NCBI RefSeq assembly: GCF_003240585.1
Contig: NZ_PCDP01000001.1
Span: forward strand, 496,001 to 560,000
Origin: Arminella tubonensis
GTDB lineage: Bacteria > Pseudomonadota > Alphaproteobacteria > Rhizobiales > Rhizobiaceae
Direction: 5' to 3'
Length of the DNA: 64,000 nucleotides
Numbering within the stretch: position 1 is the stretch's first letter; each line of letters starts with the position of its first letter. The position numbers and the translations under genes were made by a program. The notes below the pieces were generated by a model. It saw nothing but the letters and a program-made list of their open reading frames with translations. It ran no database searches and was not told the DNA's origin. This document shows, piece by piece, positions 52,133 to 61,503 of the stretch.

Positions 52133-53020
52133 CTATTCCTCGCTGCTGCTTTTCGACCGGGCCCAGTCCATATAGAGGTCGAGCGCCTTGCGGGCGATCG
52201 GGCCTTGCTGAAACTCGCGGTCGTCGAGGCGGTTGACGCCGACGATCTTCGAATAGTTGCCGCTGGTGAAAATCTCGTCGGCCGTCATGAAATCGTCGAC
52301 CGAGAGCGTGGCCTCGATGACGTCGAAGCCGGCCTGGCGCAGGAGGCCGATGACACGCGAACGCGTGATCCCCGCAAGGAAGGTGCGATTTGCGACTGGT
52401 GTGAACACCACTCCGTCCTTGACCATGAAGACATTCGAGGTGGCCGTCTCGACGACGTTGCCGTTCATGTCGCGCGCCAGTGCATTGTCGAAGCCGCGGC
52501 GCTTCGCCTCGATGATCATGCGGCCGCTATTCGGATAGAGCGCGCCGGCCTTGGCGTCGGTCATCGCGGTTTCGGGCGACGGGCGGCGGAAAGGCGAGAC
52601 CGTCAGCGAAGACGGCTTGGCGTTGTTCATCGGTGCTTCGAACAGGCAGAGCGCGAAGCGGGTGCTCTCGGGATCGACCGCGACGACGCTGCCGGCGGAA
52701 CCATGCTCGCCCCAGTACATCGGCTTGATGTAGATCGCCGTCTGGCCGTCGAACTTCTTCACACCCTCCCAGGCCAGCGCCTCGATCTCCTCCGGCGTCT
52801 TGACCGGATCGAGGCCCATGGCGCGGGCGGAACGGTTGATGCGTTGGCAATGCAGGTCGATATCAGGCGCGATGCCGTCGAACCAGCGGGCTCCGTCGAA
52901 GACTGTCGAGGCCAGCCACATCGCATGCGAGGTCGGGCCGATCAGAGGCGGATTGCCGGAAAGCCATTCGCCGTCGACAAAGGTCCAGGTCGTTGAGCGC
53001 GGGGTTGTATCGACTGCCAT
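52133..53020 (-). CDS. ilvE: Branched-chain amino-acid aminotransferase (class IV)
   Basis: 295 residues, AAGGAGACG before ATG 53020. Fold-type IV PLP enzyme: catalytic Lys in TDAKAGALYPNSGRM; ARDMNGNVVETATSNVFMV is the PLP phosphate/glutamate-binding segment, and GITRSRVIGLLRQAG follows. It transfers the amino group between Leu/Ile/Val and 2-oxoglutarate. The shortish N-terminus and FDGARWFDG fit rhizobial members. D-amino-acid transaminase activity cannot be excluded from sequence. Confidence 0.88.
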   Translation of the reverse strand: MAVDTTPRSTTWTFVDGEWLSGNPPLIGPTSHAMWLASTVFDGARWFDGIAPDIDLHCQRINRSARAMGLDPVKTPEEIEALAWEGVKKFDGQTAIYIKPMYWGEHGSAGSVVAVDPESTRFALCLFEAPMNNAKPSSLTVSPFRRPSPETAMTDAKAGALYPNSGRMIIEAKRRGFDNALARDMNGNVVETATSNVFMVKDGVVFTPVANRTFLAGITRSRVIGLLRQAGFDVIEATLSVDDFMTADEIFTSGNYSKIVGVNRLDDREFQQGPIARKALDLYMDWARSKSSSEE

Positions 53021-53249
53021 TTTTCGTCTCCTTGAAAGCGCCAGAAGTGAAATCCCCGCGCAGTCGGAGGGTCAAGCGGAAATTGCTGCCGCCGATCCTT
53101 TCGCAACAAAAGGCAGCGAAGGCATGGGGCCGCGCAATATTCGGTCGCGGCTGTCAGTCGGGCGGGATTGGCCTTTCCGAGATCATTGCCCTGACATCGC
53201 CGGGCGTTCATGATAACGGCTGCTCCATATCGAAAACGCGGGATGGCCG

Positions 53250-53996
53250 ATGCGCATCTTTCTTGTTCGCCATGGCGAATCCCTTGGTAACCTCAACGGA
53301 AAGGCCTATCGCCAATATGGCGATCCCAACGTCCCGCTTTCGCAATGGGGACATCGACAAGCCGTGGAAGCCGGTAGGGCAATCGCGACCTATCTGGACG
53401 GAGTGCCGGGCGCGGGGCTCCACCGGCTGCGCATCTGGTTCTCGCCTTTTCTACGGACGCGGCAGAGCAAGGATGCCTTGCTCGAGGCCCTGCCGGCGAA
53501 GCTCGTTGGCGATATCAGCGAGGATTACCTGTTGCGGGAGCAGGATTTCGGCCTCTTTACCGAGATCTACGACCATGCCGAACAAAAACAGAAATTTCCC
53601 GACGAGTTCGAAAAGTGGGCGAGGTTGCGTAGCGACAGCGGAAAGTTCTACGCGCGGCCACCGGATGGCGAAAGCCGAGCGGATGTGGCGCAGCGGGTCC
53701 GCCTGTTTCTGCAAACGGTCATGCACGACGCCAATCATGGCAGCGACAATGTCGTGATCGTCGGCCACGGCGTGACCAACAGGGCGTTCGAAATGAATTT
53801 TCTGCGGCATCCCGTCGAATGGTTCGAGCACTCCGACAATCCTGGCAATGCCGACGTCACGTTGATCGAGGGCAGCCATTCGCAGGGCTACACGTCAGCA
53901 TTGCTTCACCACGCTTCCGATCGGCCTGTGGGGCAGGACAGCCAATTTCGCGATGCATATGGCGCCGAAGTGACATTGGCGTCGAGGCCTGAATGA
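53250..53996 (+). CDS. Histidine phosphatase family protein
   Basis: 248 residues. RHG motif IFLVRHGESLGNLNGKAYRQ at the N-terminus supplies the nucleophilic His; the second His is in VVIVGHGVTNRAFEMN near residue 172. The central insertion DYLLREQDFGLFTEIYDHAE holds the acid residue. Probable cytosolic phosphoglycerate-mutase-like phosphatase; substrate unknown. Start chosen at ATG 53250. Confidence 0.9.
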   Translation: MRIFLVRHGESLGNLNGKAYRQYGDPNVPLSQWGHRQAVEAGRAIATYLDGVPGAGLHRLRIWFSPFLRTRQSKDALLEALPAKLVGDISEDYLLREQDFGLFTEIYDHAEQKQKFPDEFEKWARLRSDSGKFYARPPDGESRADVAQRVRLFLQTVMHDANHGSDNVVIVGHGVTNRAFEMNFLRHPVEWFEHSDNPGNADVTLIEGSHSQGYTSALLHHASDRPVGQDSQFRDAYGAEVTLASRPE

Positions 53997-54160
53997 CAGC
54001 GATAAAGCACTATCAGCCTTCTATCGGCCGGAATCGATGTCGCTGCATCGCGCGGATAGTAGCCTTCCTGGAGACAGAAATTTTACCTCCGCCTCTGGAT
54101 AGGCTTGCCACTTTGCTCCAAGCACTTACATAAGCATTGGGGTAGAGGAGTTTGGTTTTC

Positions 54161-54562
54161 ATGAATATTTTCAAATTGGCCGCTGCGATCGGGCTGACAG
54201 GTCTTTCGCTTGCGGGTTGCGTCGATGATGGCGGATATGGTGGCGGCTACGGCGGAAGCTACGGGGTCGTCTATAGCAGCGGATATGATGGCGGATACTA
54301 TGACGGCTATCGTCCCTACAGGCGCTACAACAACTATTCGAACCGCCGTTGGGACGACCGCGGCGATTACCGGCGGTCGGACCGCAACTGGCAAGGACGG
54401 CGTCCGGACCGCGACCAGTCCCAGAACCGGCCTCGGCCGGACAGGCAGCCCGACCGGCAGCACAACCGACCGGATGTCAGAAACCAGCCCGGACCTTACA
54501 GCCCGGATTCGTGCGGTGCCATCGATTGTACAGGCATCACGCCGCGCGGGTTCAATCGGTAG
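54161..54562 (+). CDS. Gly/Tyr/Arg-rich lipoprotein
   Basis: 133 residues from ATG 54161 (AGAGGAG upstream). Lipobox SLAGC after MNIFKLAAAIGLTGL. Low-complexity Gly/Tyr part (GGYGGGYGGSYG, GYDGGYYDGYRPY), then an Arg/Asp/Gln/Pro-rich stretch (DRGDYRRSDRNWQGRRPDRD). Ends in DSCGAIDCTGITPRGFNR with two Cys. Likely surface- or periplasm-exposed; function unknown. Confidence 0.7.
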   Translation: MNIFKLAAAIGLTGLSLAGCVDDGGYGGGYGGSYGVVYSSGYDGGYYDGYRPYRRYNNYSNRRWDDRGDYRRSDRNWQGRRPDRDQSQNRPRPDRQPDRQHNRPDVRNQPGPYSPDSCGAIDCTGITPRGFNR

Positions 54563-54622
54563 TCGCTCGGCGGCGTGAAGCCATGCCGCCGGATATGCCG
54601 ACCATGGTGAGGAGCCGATGCC

Positions 54623-55663
54623 ATGAAAGCCATGTACTACGACGCCTTCCAGAAGATGCCGGAGATCAGGGTCCTGCCGGACCCGACGCCCGGCGAGGAC
54701 GGCGTCGTCATTGCCGTTGGGGCGAGCGGCCTTTGCCGCAGCGACTGGCATGGCTGGATGGGGCACGATCCCGACATCCACCTGCCGCATGTGCCGGGCC
54801 ATGAACTTGCCGGCAAGGTGGTGGCGACGGGGCGCGGCGTCATGCGGTTCAAGGTCGGAGACCGGGTCACAGTTCCCTTCGTTTCCGGCTGCGGTCACTG
54901 CTCCGAGTGCCATTCCGGCAACCAGCAGGTCTGCCCGAACCAGTTCCAGCCCGGCTTCACCCATTGGGGCTCCTTTGCCGAATATGTCGCGATAGACTAT
55001 GCCGACACCAACCTCGTCCACCTGCCCGACACGATCGACGATGCGACGGCGGCAAGTCTCGGCTGCCGGTTCGCGACGTCGTTTCGCGCCGTTGCCGACC
55101 AGGGCAAGACGCGGCCCGGCGAGTGGATCGCGGTGCATGGCTGCGGCGGCGTCGGCCTGTCGGCGATCATGATCGCCACGGCGCTCGGCGCCAACGCCAT
55201 CGGCATTGACCTTTCCGAGGAGAAGCTGGCCTTTGCGCGTGAATGCGGTGCGGTCGCAACCATCAATGCCGCCGAGGTTGCCGACGTGCCGGAAGCCGTG
55301 CGCGAGATCACCAAGGGCGGCGCGCATGTCTCGATCGATGCGCTCGGGCATCCCTCCACCTGCTTCAACTCGATCAAGAACCTGCGCCGCCGCGGCCGTC
55401 ACGTGCAGGTCGGCCTGATGCTCGGCGAACATGCGACGCCCGCGATACCGATGTCGCAGGTCATCGGCCATGAACTGGAAATCTATGGCAGCCACGGCAT
55501 GCAGGCCTGGCGCTACGACGCAATGCTCTCGATGCTCGAAGCCGGCAAGATCACCCCGCAAAAACTGATCGGCCGGCGCATCAGTCTCGAGGAGGCGGCA
55601 TCCATGCTCACGACGCTTGATAAGGCGGAGGGGATCGGGATCAGCGTGATCACCAGGTTTTGA
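54623..55663 (+). CDS. Zinc-dependent alcohol dehydrogenase (MDR family)
   Basis: 346 residues. Catalytic zinc: Cys in [10 protein letters not shown] and His in [12 protein letters not shown]. Structural zinc Cys set: [22 protein letters not shown](P) Rossmann motif [21 protein letters not shown] near residue 173. Medium-chain dehydrogenase; substrate likely an alcohol or polyol. Preceded by GGAGCCG. Confidence 0.92.
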   Translation: MKAMYYDAFQKMPEIRVLPDPTPGEDGVVIAVGASGLCRSDWHGWMGHDPDIHLPHVPGHELAGKVVATGRGVMRFKVGDRVTVPFVSGCGHCSECHSGNQQVCPNQFQPGFTHWGSFAEYVAIDYADTNLVHLPDTIDDATAASLGCRFATSFRAVADQGKTRPGEWIAVHGCGGVGLSAIMIATALGANAIGIDLSEEKLAFARECGAVATINAAEVADVPEAVREITKGGAHVSIDALGHPSTCFNSIKNLRRRGRHVQVGLMLGEHATPAIPMSQVIGHELEIYGSHGMQAWRYDAMLSMLEAGKITPQKLIGRRISLEEAASMLTTLDKAEGIGISVITRF

Positions 55664-55831
55664 TAGGTGCTGTGAAGGATTGCGTCAGCTACCGCAAGCG
55701 AAGGAATTTGCTTTGAATCAGGCAAAATACCGGACATCTGTCGCGGTGGCCTCAGACTTTGGTGGAGTTGCCAAAGCCGACACAAGGGTCTAACGGACGC
55801 GTCCTCAAGAAGAAGAAAACAAGAAAGCGAC

Positions 55832-56296
55832 ATGATGTCCAACTCGAACACCGCCACCGAGGCGTCTACCACGAAGAGTGTCTTCGTGCTGGCCGACCAT
55901 GTGGAACGCCGGGCGCGCCTTGAAGGCACCTGGCTCAATATCTTCGACGTCACCGTCTCGCCCGGCGGCGGCACGCCTCTCCACAGCCATGCCAGCCCGG
56001 AAGTCTTCCGCATTCTCGAAGGCAGCCTGACGATACAGCGCATGAGCGATAGCGGGCTGCAGGAAGTCGAGGCAATCGCCGGCGATATCGTCAGCATCCC
56101 GGCACATGTGCCACACGGCTATTCGAACCCCGGCCCCGCTCCCTGCGTATTCTCGGCGATCGTCGACAAGGAAATGGCCGTCTATTTCGAAGCCGCAGAC
56201 AGCAGCAAGCCGACCGACGGGACACCCGACGACGAAGCCGCAGAGCAGATGATCGTGGCGGCAAACGCCCATGGAATCCACATTCTGGCGGCGTGA
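55832..56296 (+). CDS. Cupin-domain protein
   Basis: 154 residues. Cupin motif 1: GGGTPLHSHASPEVFRILEG (two His, Glu); motif 2: GDIVSIPAHVPHGYSNPG. The double-stranded beta-helix is probably metal-binding (His-His-Glu-His). Function unknown; acidic C-terminus (KPTDGTPDDEAAEQM). Confidence 0.85.
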   Translation: MMSNSNTATEASTTKSVFVLADHVERRARLEGTWLNIFDVTVSPGGGTPLHSHASPEVFRILEGSLTIQRMSDSGLQEVEAIAGDIVSIPAHVPHGYSNPGPAPCVFSAIVDKEMAVYFEAADSSKPTDGTPDDEAAEQMIVAANAHGIHILAA

Positions 56297-56332
56297 TCTT
56301 CGAACCATCACCTTGCTCATCTATTTTGATTT

Positions 56333-56380
56333 GGCATGATCTTTTCCGAAAGCGGCTTCGCGCTCTTCGGGATCATGCTC
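56333..56380 (+). repeat. Short palindromic rhizobial element
   Basis: GCATGATCTTTTCCGAAAGC mirrored by a CTCTTCGGGATCATGC end. Very common between rhizobial genes. It lies 17 bp before tam. Confidence 0.7.
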
Positions 56381-56396
56381 TAAAAGGAGCCGCAGC

Positions 56397-57167
56397 ATGG
56401 CATGGTCCGCTAGCCAATATGTGAAATTCGAAGACGAACGGACGCGCCCGGCGCGGGACCTTTTGGCCCAGGTGCCGCTCGACAGCGTGCGCCACGCCAT
56501 CGACCTCGGCTGCGGGCCCGGCAACTCGACGGAGCTGATCGTGGAGCGCTTCGGCGCTGCCGGCGTCTCCGGGCTCGACAGCGACATGAACATGCTGGAG
56601 GCAGCGCGCAAACGCATGCCGGGAACGCCTTTCATCGAGGCGGATCTGGCCACCTGGCGCCCGAGCCAACCGGCGGACCTGCTGTTTGCCAATGCCGTCT
56701 TCCAATGGCTGCCCAACCATCTCGACATTTTCGACGGGCTTATGGACGGCTTGGCCTCCGGCGGCGTTCTCGCCGTGCAGATGCCTGATAATCTCGGCGA
56801 GCCGAGTCATCTGATGATGGAAGAAACCGCACATGACGGCCCCTGGCGCGAAGCCTTCGAAAAGAAGAGCGTCCGCCGCAACCCCTTGCCCGCCTCATCA
56901 GTCTATTACGACAGGCTGATCGCCAAATCCGCTCGCGTCGATATCTGGCACACCGCCTACAACCACGCCCTGGAAAACGCTGCGGCGATCGCCGAATGGG
57001 TCAAGGGCACAGGCCTGCGCCCCTATCTCGACCACGCCGGCGAACAACACCGCGAAGCCTTCACCGCCGCCTATCTGGAGCGGCTGAAAAAGGTCTATCC
57101 CGAGATGTCGGACGGACGCGTGTTGCTGCGGTTTCCGCGGATATTCATGGTTGCGGTGAAACGCTGA
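56397..57167 (+). CDS. tam: Trans-aconitate 2-methyltransferase
   Basis: 256 residues with AAAAGGAGCC before ATG. Class I SAM fold: [19 protein letters not shown] (motif I), [15 protein letters not shown], then [20 protein letters not shown]. The N-terminal [20 protein letters not shown] is characteristic of Tam. Methylates trans-aconitate, an inhibitor of the TCA cycle. Confidence 0.92.
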   Translation: MAWSASQYVKFEDERTRPARDLLAQVPLDSVRHAIDLGCGPGNSTELIVERFGAAGVSGLDSDMNMLEAARKRMPGTPFIEADLATWRPSQPADLLFANAVFQWLPNHLDIFDGLMDGLASGGVLAVQMPDNLGEPSHLMMEETAHDGPWREAFEKKSVRRNPLPASSVYYDRLIAKSARVDIWHTAYNHALENAAAIAEWVKGTGLRPYLDHAGEQHREAFTAAYLERLKKVYPEMSDGRVLLRFPRIFMVAVKR

Positions 57168-57175
57168 CATTCAAC

Positions 57176-57370
57176 CCGCCCTCGCCCTTCGAGGCTCCGG
57201 CCTGCGGCCTCCGCGCCTCAGGATGAGGGCTGATCTTTTGCGGCCTGTCGAGATCCGCCCTTAGCCAAGCACGGCGGCAAATCCGCAGGGCCCCAGAGCA
57301 ATACCGCGGCAAATCCTGAGGTCCTCATCCTGAGGTGCCCTTCGAGGCGCGAGCCAAGATGGGCCTCGAA
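57176..57370 (+). repeat. Dispersed repeat family D, copy 2
   Basis: Contains CCTTCGAGGCTCCGGCCTGC, TCGAGATCCGCCCTTAGCCA, and CTCATCCTGAGGTGCCCTTC. The same blocks in the same order recur at 58946-59120. Fills most of the gap between tam and brnT; 57371-57493 holds the brnTA promoter. Confidence 0.8.
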
Positions 57371-57493
57371 GGATCGATCTGGGGCGCCTTATCGATCGGT
57401 CCCTCCGGGCCCTTCCTGAAGACACCTATCTTCCACCCGCCAAGGTTGCCACGATCGTCGCATTGCAGATATCCAATTTTTGTAGTAACAATA

Positions 57494-57775
57494 ATGGCAA
57501 TCATTTTCGATCCACCGAAGCGGGACAAGGCCTTGGCGGAGCGCTCACTTGACTTCGCGCGTTGCGAGGAGGTGTTTGCGGGCAATCACATAACGATCGA
57601 GGATGATCGCAAGGACTACGGCGAGCGCCGATGCTTCACGATCGGCCGACTAGATGGACGGATGGTCGTGGTCGTCTGGACACCGCGCGATGGGCATGAG
57701 CGCATTATAAGCATGAGGAAGGCCAATGACCGCGAACAGCACGCCTATCAAGACCGGCTGGAAAGACCCGGATGA
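57494..57775 (+). CDS. brnT: BrnT-family ribonuclease toxin
   Basis: 93 residues from ATG 57494. IFDPPKRDKALAERSLDFAR, EVFAGNHITIEDDRKDYGER and RIISMRKANDREQHAYQDRL match BrnT. No Shine-Dalgarno is visible; a TTGCAG box at 57463-57468 with a TAACAA near 57486 suggests a leaderless or nearly leaderless mRNA. Overlaps brnA by 50 bp; toxin-first order is normal for this family. Confidence 0.88.
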   Translation: MAIIFDPPKRDKALAERSLDFARCEEVFAGNHITIEDDRKDYGERRCFTIGRLDGRMVVVVWTPRDGHERIISMRKANDREQHAYQDRLERPG

Positions 57776-57977
57776 CGCCCCGGATTTGTCCCTGCCCGAA
57801 TGGGCCGACAGGATCAATTCAGCGCCGTTCAAGCGCGGGCGGCCGAACTCCGATAATCCAAAGACCTCCACGACGATCCGGCTGGATAGCGATATAATCG
57901 ACCGCTTTCGTGCCGGAGGCCCCGGCTGGCAATCGCGGATCAACGCCGCATTGCGGGACTGGCTGGCGGATCACTGA
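57726..57977 (+). CDS. brnA: BrnA-family antitoxin
   Basis: 83 residues. An N-terminal toxin-binding region (DDAPDLSLPEWADRI, FKRGRPNS) is followed by a ribbon-helix-helix: KTSTTIRLDSDIIDRFRAGG, WQSRINAALRDWLADH. Overlaps the 3' end of brnT. Expected to repress the operon. Confidence 0.9.
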   Translation: MTANSTPIKTGWKDPDDAPDLSLPEWADRINSAPFKRGRPNSDNPKTSTTIRLDSDIIDRFRAGGPGWQSRINAALRDWLADH

Positions 57978-58016
57978 AAGACATCCGGCTGGTCCGGACC
58001 CGGGTTCCAGCAGCCG

Positions 58017-58874
58017 TCAGAGAGTGGCGCGCCTCGCTCTTTCGTCTCGTAGAGACGCGCGCACCGCTTCGAAGAAGCGATCCTGCTCCGGGTCATCGGC
58101 AAGGGCATTGACGATGAACCCTGTTTCGTGGCGCGTGGCCTGTTTGCCCATGTGGCCGCTGCGCTCGACCCACAGGCTTGGGTAATCCTGGCTTGGCCGG
58201 CAGGAATTGGAACTGCTCACCGCGAACTGATGCAGCCTTGAATAGGATTGTATCAAGGGCGGGATGGTGTGGGTTTCGTTCTTGTCTCGGCCTTGGCCAT
58301 CGCTGCAGGCCGAATGGAGGACGAGTTCCACGTCATCGTATTCATGCCAAAGCTCGGGAAGCTGCCAATCCCGGCAGATCAGGAAGCCGCAGCGAACGCC
58401 TTCGATCTCCATTCGAGCTGGCCCCCTGCCTGCTGAGAATGCGCGCAGGTCGTTTTGCGAGCATGCCTGTTTATCGTAGCGACCCGAGACCGCGCCGCGC
58501 CTATCGATGAGGTAGACAGAGTTGAGGGGCTTATCCCGATCATTGTCTCGATAGACGCATCCAGCCGCAATCCAGATGCCATGGCGGCTGGCAGCGGCGC
58601 GAACTTCGCTCACCGCCGCGTCGACCAAATCCCAGTCAAATCCCGACCAGTCCGGCCAATTCTCCGGACCGTAGCCGGAAATGGCGCATTCGGGAAAATG
58701 GGCAACATCCGCTCCCGCCAACGACGCTGCTGCGATCAGCTGGATAATCTCCCGCGTGTTGGTGGAGACGTCATGCAGGACAGGGAATTGACAGGTTGCC
58801 ACCTTCAATCGATCCGGCGCACCGGTCATCGACGGTGGCTTGTGCCAGGTATATGAACCATCCCATTTCACCAT
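58017..58874 (-). CDS. Carbon-nitrogen hydrolase (nitrilase superfamily)
   Basis: 285 residues; GGAGTG just before ATG 58874. Catalytic triad visible: Glu in VAHFPECAISGYG, Lys in SGRYDKQACSQND, Cys in CGFLICRDWQLPE. Beta-strand start LKVATCQFPVLHDVSTNTRE. Hydrolyses a nitrile, amide or carbamoyl group; specificity unknown. Convergent with brnA. Confidence 0.9.
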   Translation of the reverse strand: MVKWDGSYTWHKPPSMTGAPDRLKVATCQFPVLHDVSTNTREIIQLIAAASLAGADVAHFPECAISGYGPENWPDWSGFDWDLVDAAVSEVRAAASRHGIWIAAGCVYRDNDRDKPLNSVYLIDRRGAVSGRYDKQACSQNDLRAFSAGRGPARMEIEGVRCGFLICRDWQLPELWHEYDDVELVLHSACSDGQGRDKNETHTIPPLIQSYSRLHQFAVSSSNSCRPSQDYPSLWVERSGHMGKQATRHETGFIVNALADDPEQDRFFEAVRASLRDERARRATL

Positions 58875-58945
58875 TGCTCACTCCGGGGTTGCAGGGCGAC
58901 TCAGCTGCATCCAAGCAATATCAAGCCGCAACCAGGCCCCTTTGT

Positions 58946-59120
58946 CACCCGCCCTCGTCCTTCGAGGCTCCGGCCTGCGGCCTGTCGAGATCCGCCCTTA
59001 GCCAGGCAAGGCGGCAAATCCGCGGGCCTCAGAGCAATACCGCGGCAAATGCGGAGGTCCTCATCCTGAGGTGCCCTTCGAGGCGTGAGCCGAGATGGGC
59101 CTCGAAGGATCGAGCTGGGG
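58946..59120 (+). repeat. Dispersed repeat family D, copy 3
   Basis: Same block order as 57176-57370: CGTCCTTCGAGGCTCCGGCC, TCGAGATCCGCCCTTAGCCA, CTCATCCTGAGGTGCCCTTC. Fills the gap before the DUF2267 terminator; no gene there. Confidence 0.8.
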
Positions 59121-59134
59121 GCTTCCTGCCCATC

Positions 59135-59164
59135 AAAAAAGCCCCGCGGATTGCTCCGCGGGGC
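59135..59164 (-). terminator. Rho-independent terminator after the DUF2267-like gene
   Basis: Plus-strand GCCCCGCGGA-TTGC-TCCGCGGGGC, perfect 10-bp stem; on the minus strand it is followed by TTTTTTG. 22 bp after the stop. Confidence 0.88.
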
Positions 59165-59185
59165 CTTTGTCTAAAGCTGTTGCCC

Positions 59186-59587
59186 TCAAATAAACTGGCT
59201 CAGGCCCGGGATCGAGCCGACGACTTCGTCGACGACCTGGTCGCCGGCGTGCTCGCGGGCGACGGCGATGGTTTCCTTGGCGAGCGTGGTGATCTCGCCC
59301 ATGCCGAGGCCGCTGCTCATCAGCTGCTGGCCGAGCGCCATGACGCCGCCACCGGCGCCGACGGCGCTCATCAGGCCGCCAAGGATGCCGCCGCCACCGC
59401 TGGTGCTTTCGGCGCCGTTATATTGCGCCACGAGGTCGGACGCGCCGGGGATGGACTGGATCATCTTTGCCACCGGTCCATCCGGCGCCTCGCGCTGCAG
59501 GAAGCCGAGGATCATGCCGACCGCCTTTTCCGCGACGTCGGGGGCAATGCCGGCCTTGGCCGCGATCTGGTCTATGATTTCGTTCAT
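59186..59587 (-). CDS. DUF2267-type protein
   Basis: 133 residues. MNEIIDQIAAKAGIAPDVAE and AVGMILGFLQREAPDGPVAK, a Gly-rich hinge (STSGGGGILGGLMSAVGAGG) and C-terminal GDQVVDEVVGSIPGLSQFI. Helical-bundle protein common in Rhizobiaceae, role unknown. Start ATG 59587. Confidence 0.75.
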   Translation of the reverse strand: MNEIIDQIAAKAGIAPDVAEKAVGMILGFLQREAPDGPVAKMIQSIPGASDLVAQYNGAESTSGGGGILGGLMSAVGAGGGVMALGQQLMSSGLGMGEITTLAKETIAVAREHAGDQVVDEVVGSIPGLSQFI

Positions 59588-59813
59588 GTGGGCCTCCAGC
59601 TTGTGTTTTTCATGCTTGCATCAGCGTATTTCACTTATCCAGGCAACTCAAGGCGGGCCTGTTTCCAGGCCAGCGTTTTATTAAGGGCGCCCTTTGCCAT
59701 GCGAAAGGTTGTCGCGCTGCAAGTCCCTCCTTATAACGAGTTCAGGACAATTCGATGAACGCGCTTCGGGCAGCCTTCGACGGCGGCCTGCACCGGTCTG
59801 AGGGAGACGAGAC

Positions 59814-61367
59814 TTGATTGAGCAGGATGGACAGATTTTCCTCGGGGCAAGCCGTAAGCCGGATGACAGCATCAACAAGCCGGAATATCTGGCCCTAAAA
59901 TTCGGCAACCGCCATGGCCTCGTCACCGGCGCTACCGGCACCGGCAAGACGGTGTCGCTACAGGTGCTGGCCGAAGGATTTTCCAAGGCCGGGGTGCCGG
60001 TGTTCTGCGCCGACATCAAGGGCGATCTCTCCGGCATCGCCGCCAAGGGCGAGCCGAAGGATTTCCTCGTCAAGCGGGCCGAGGAAGTCGGCCTTTCGCC
60101 CTACGAGTTCGAGCAGTTTCCGGTCATCTTCTGGGATCTGTACGGCGAGAAGGGCCATCGCGTCCGCACGACTATCGCCGAGATGGGGCCGCTTTTGCTG
60201 GCGCGGCTGATGGATGCCTCGGAGGCGCAGGAAGGTGTGATCAACATCGCCTTCAAGATTGCCGACCAGGGCGGACTGCCGCTGCTGGATCTGAAGGATT
60301 TCCAGGCGCTGCTGAACTACATGGGCGAGAACGCCTCGGAGCTGTCGAACCAGTACGGGCTGATCTCGAAATCATCTGTTGGATCGATCCAGCGCGGATT
60401 GCTGGTGCTGGAACAGCAGGGTGCCGCGAATTTCTTCGGCGAGCCGGCGATGAAGATCAGCGACATCATGCGCACGAGCCAGAATGGATACGGCCAGATC
60501 TCGGTGCTTGCCGCCGACAAGCTGATGATGAACCCGCGGCTTTACGCGACATTCCTGCTCTGGCTGCTGTCCGAACTGTTCGAGGACCTGCCCGAGGTCG
60601 GCGATCCCGACAAGCCGAAGCTGGTCTTCTTCTTCGACGAGGCGCATCTGCTGTTCGACGACGCGCCGAAGGTGCTGACGCAGCGCGTCGAGCAGGTCGT
60701 GCGGCTGATCCGGTCCAAGGGCGTCGGCGTCTACTTCGTGACGCAGAACCCGCTTGATGTCCCGGAGACTGTGCTCGCCCAGCTCGGCAACCGGGTGCAG
60801 CATGCGTTGCGCGCCTATTCGCCGCGCGAGCAGAAAGCCGTGAAGACCGCGGCCGATACCTTCCGGGCCAATCCGGACTTCGATTGCGCGACCGTCATCA
60901 CCAATCTCGCAACGGGTGAAGCGCTGGTCTCGACGCTCGAAGGCAAGGGTGCGCCGTCGATCGTCGAACGGACGCTGATCCGCCCGCCGTCCGGCCGCGT
61001 CGGGCCGGTCACCGACGAGGAGCGCCAGAGGATCATGGCCAACAGCCCCGTCGCCGGAATCTATGACACGGATATCGACCGCGAATCCGCCTATGAAATT
61101 CTCATCGCCCGCGCCCGCAAGGCGAGCGACCAGAATGCGGCCAAGGAGCCGCCGGTGACATCAGCCGACAACGACAATGCGAGCGGGCACTGGAGCTTGC
61201 CGGGTTTCGGCACGAGCAACGACAACGGACAGTCGAAACCTGCCGGACGCTCCGGCTACCAGCGGGAAACGATCGTGGAGGCGGCGCTGAAAAGTGTCGC
61301 GAGAACTGTGGCGACCCAGGTCGGGCGGGCGCTGGTGCGGGGAATATTGGGCAGCCTGAAACGGTAG
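59814..61367 (+). CDS. HerA-like/DUF853 ATPase (YjgR family)
   Basis: 517 residues starting TTG 59814 with GAGGGAG seven bases upstream. Walker A GLVTGATGTGKTVSLQV near residue 45; Walker B KLVFFFDEAHLLFDD near residue 267; Arg-finger area GVYFVTQNPLDVPETVLAQL. Hexameric FtsK/HerA-type ATPase or nucleoside-triphosphatase; role unclear, possibly DNA processing. The acidic/basic C-tail after 440 is variable. Confidence 0.88.
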   Translation: MIEQDGQIFLGASRKPDDSINKPEYLALKFGNRHGLVTGATGTGKTVSLQVLAEGFSKAGVPVFCADIKGDLSGIAAKGEPKDFLVKRAEEVGLSPYEFEQFPVIFWDLYGEKGHRVRTTIAEMGPLLLARLMDASEAQEGVINIAFKIADQGGLPLLDLKDFQALLNYMGENASELSNQYGLISKSSVGSIQRGLLVLEQQGAANFFGEPAMKISDIMRTSQNGYGQISVLAADKLMMNPRLYATFLLWLLSELFEDLPEVGDPDKPKLVFFFDEAHLLFDDAPKVLTQRVEQVVRLIRSKGVGVYFVTQNPLDVPETVLAQLGNRVQHALRAYSPREQKAVKTAADTFRANPDFDCATVITNLATGEALVSTLEGKGAPSIVERTLIRPPSGRVGPVTDEERQRIMANSPVAGIYDTDIDRESAYEILIARARKASDQNAAKEPPVTSADNDNASGHWSLPGFGTSNDNGQSKPAGRSGYQRETIVEAALKSVARTVATQVGRALVRGILGSLKR

Positions 61368-61503
61368 GTTCGGGGGCGCGCCTGCTGCCTGCCGATTGCC
61401 GACGCGGGACTTTGACCGCGGTACCTGATTGCGCATCCCGGCGAGCGGCTGTTATACAGGACTGGCTAGGTCAGTTTGGGGACGGCTGCAGGGCGCATCG
61501 AGG

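Noticed and set aside
54083..55561. Long minus-strand ORF (492 codons) opposite the lipoprotein and alcohol dehydrogenase genes
   Set aside because: Shadow frame: the plus strand carries clear zinc and NAD motifs, and the minus product is low-complexity.
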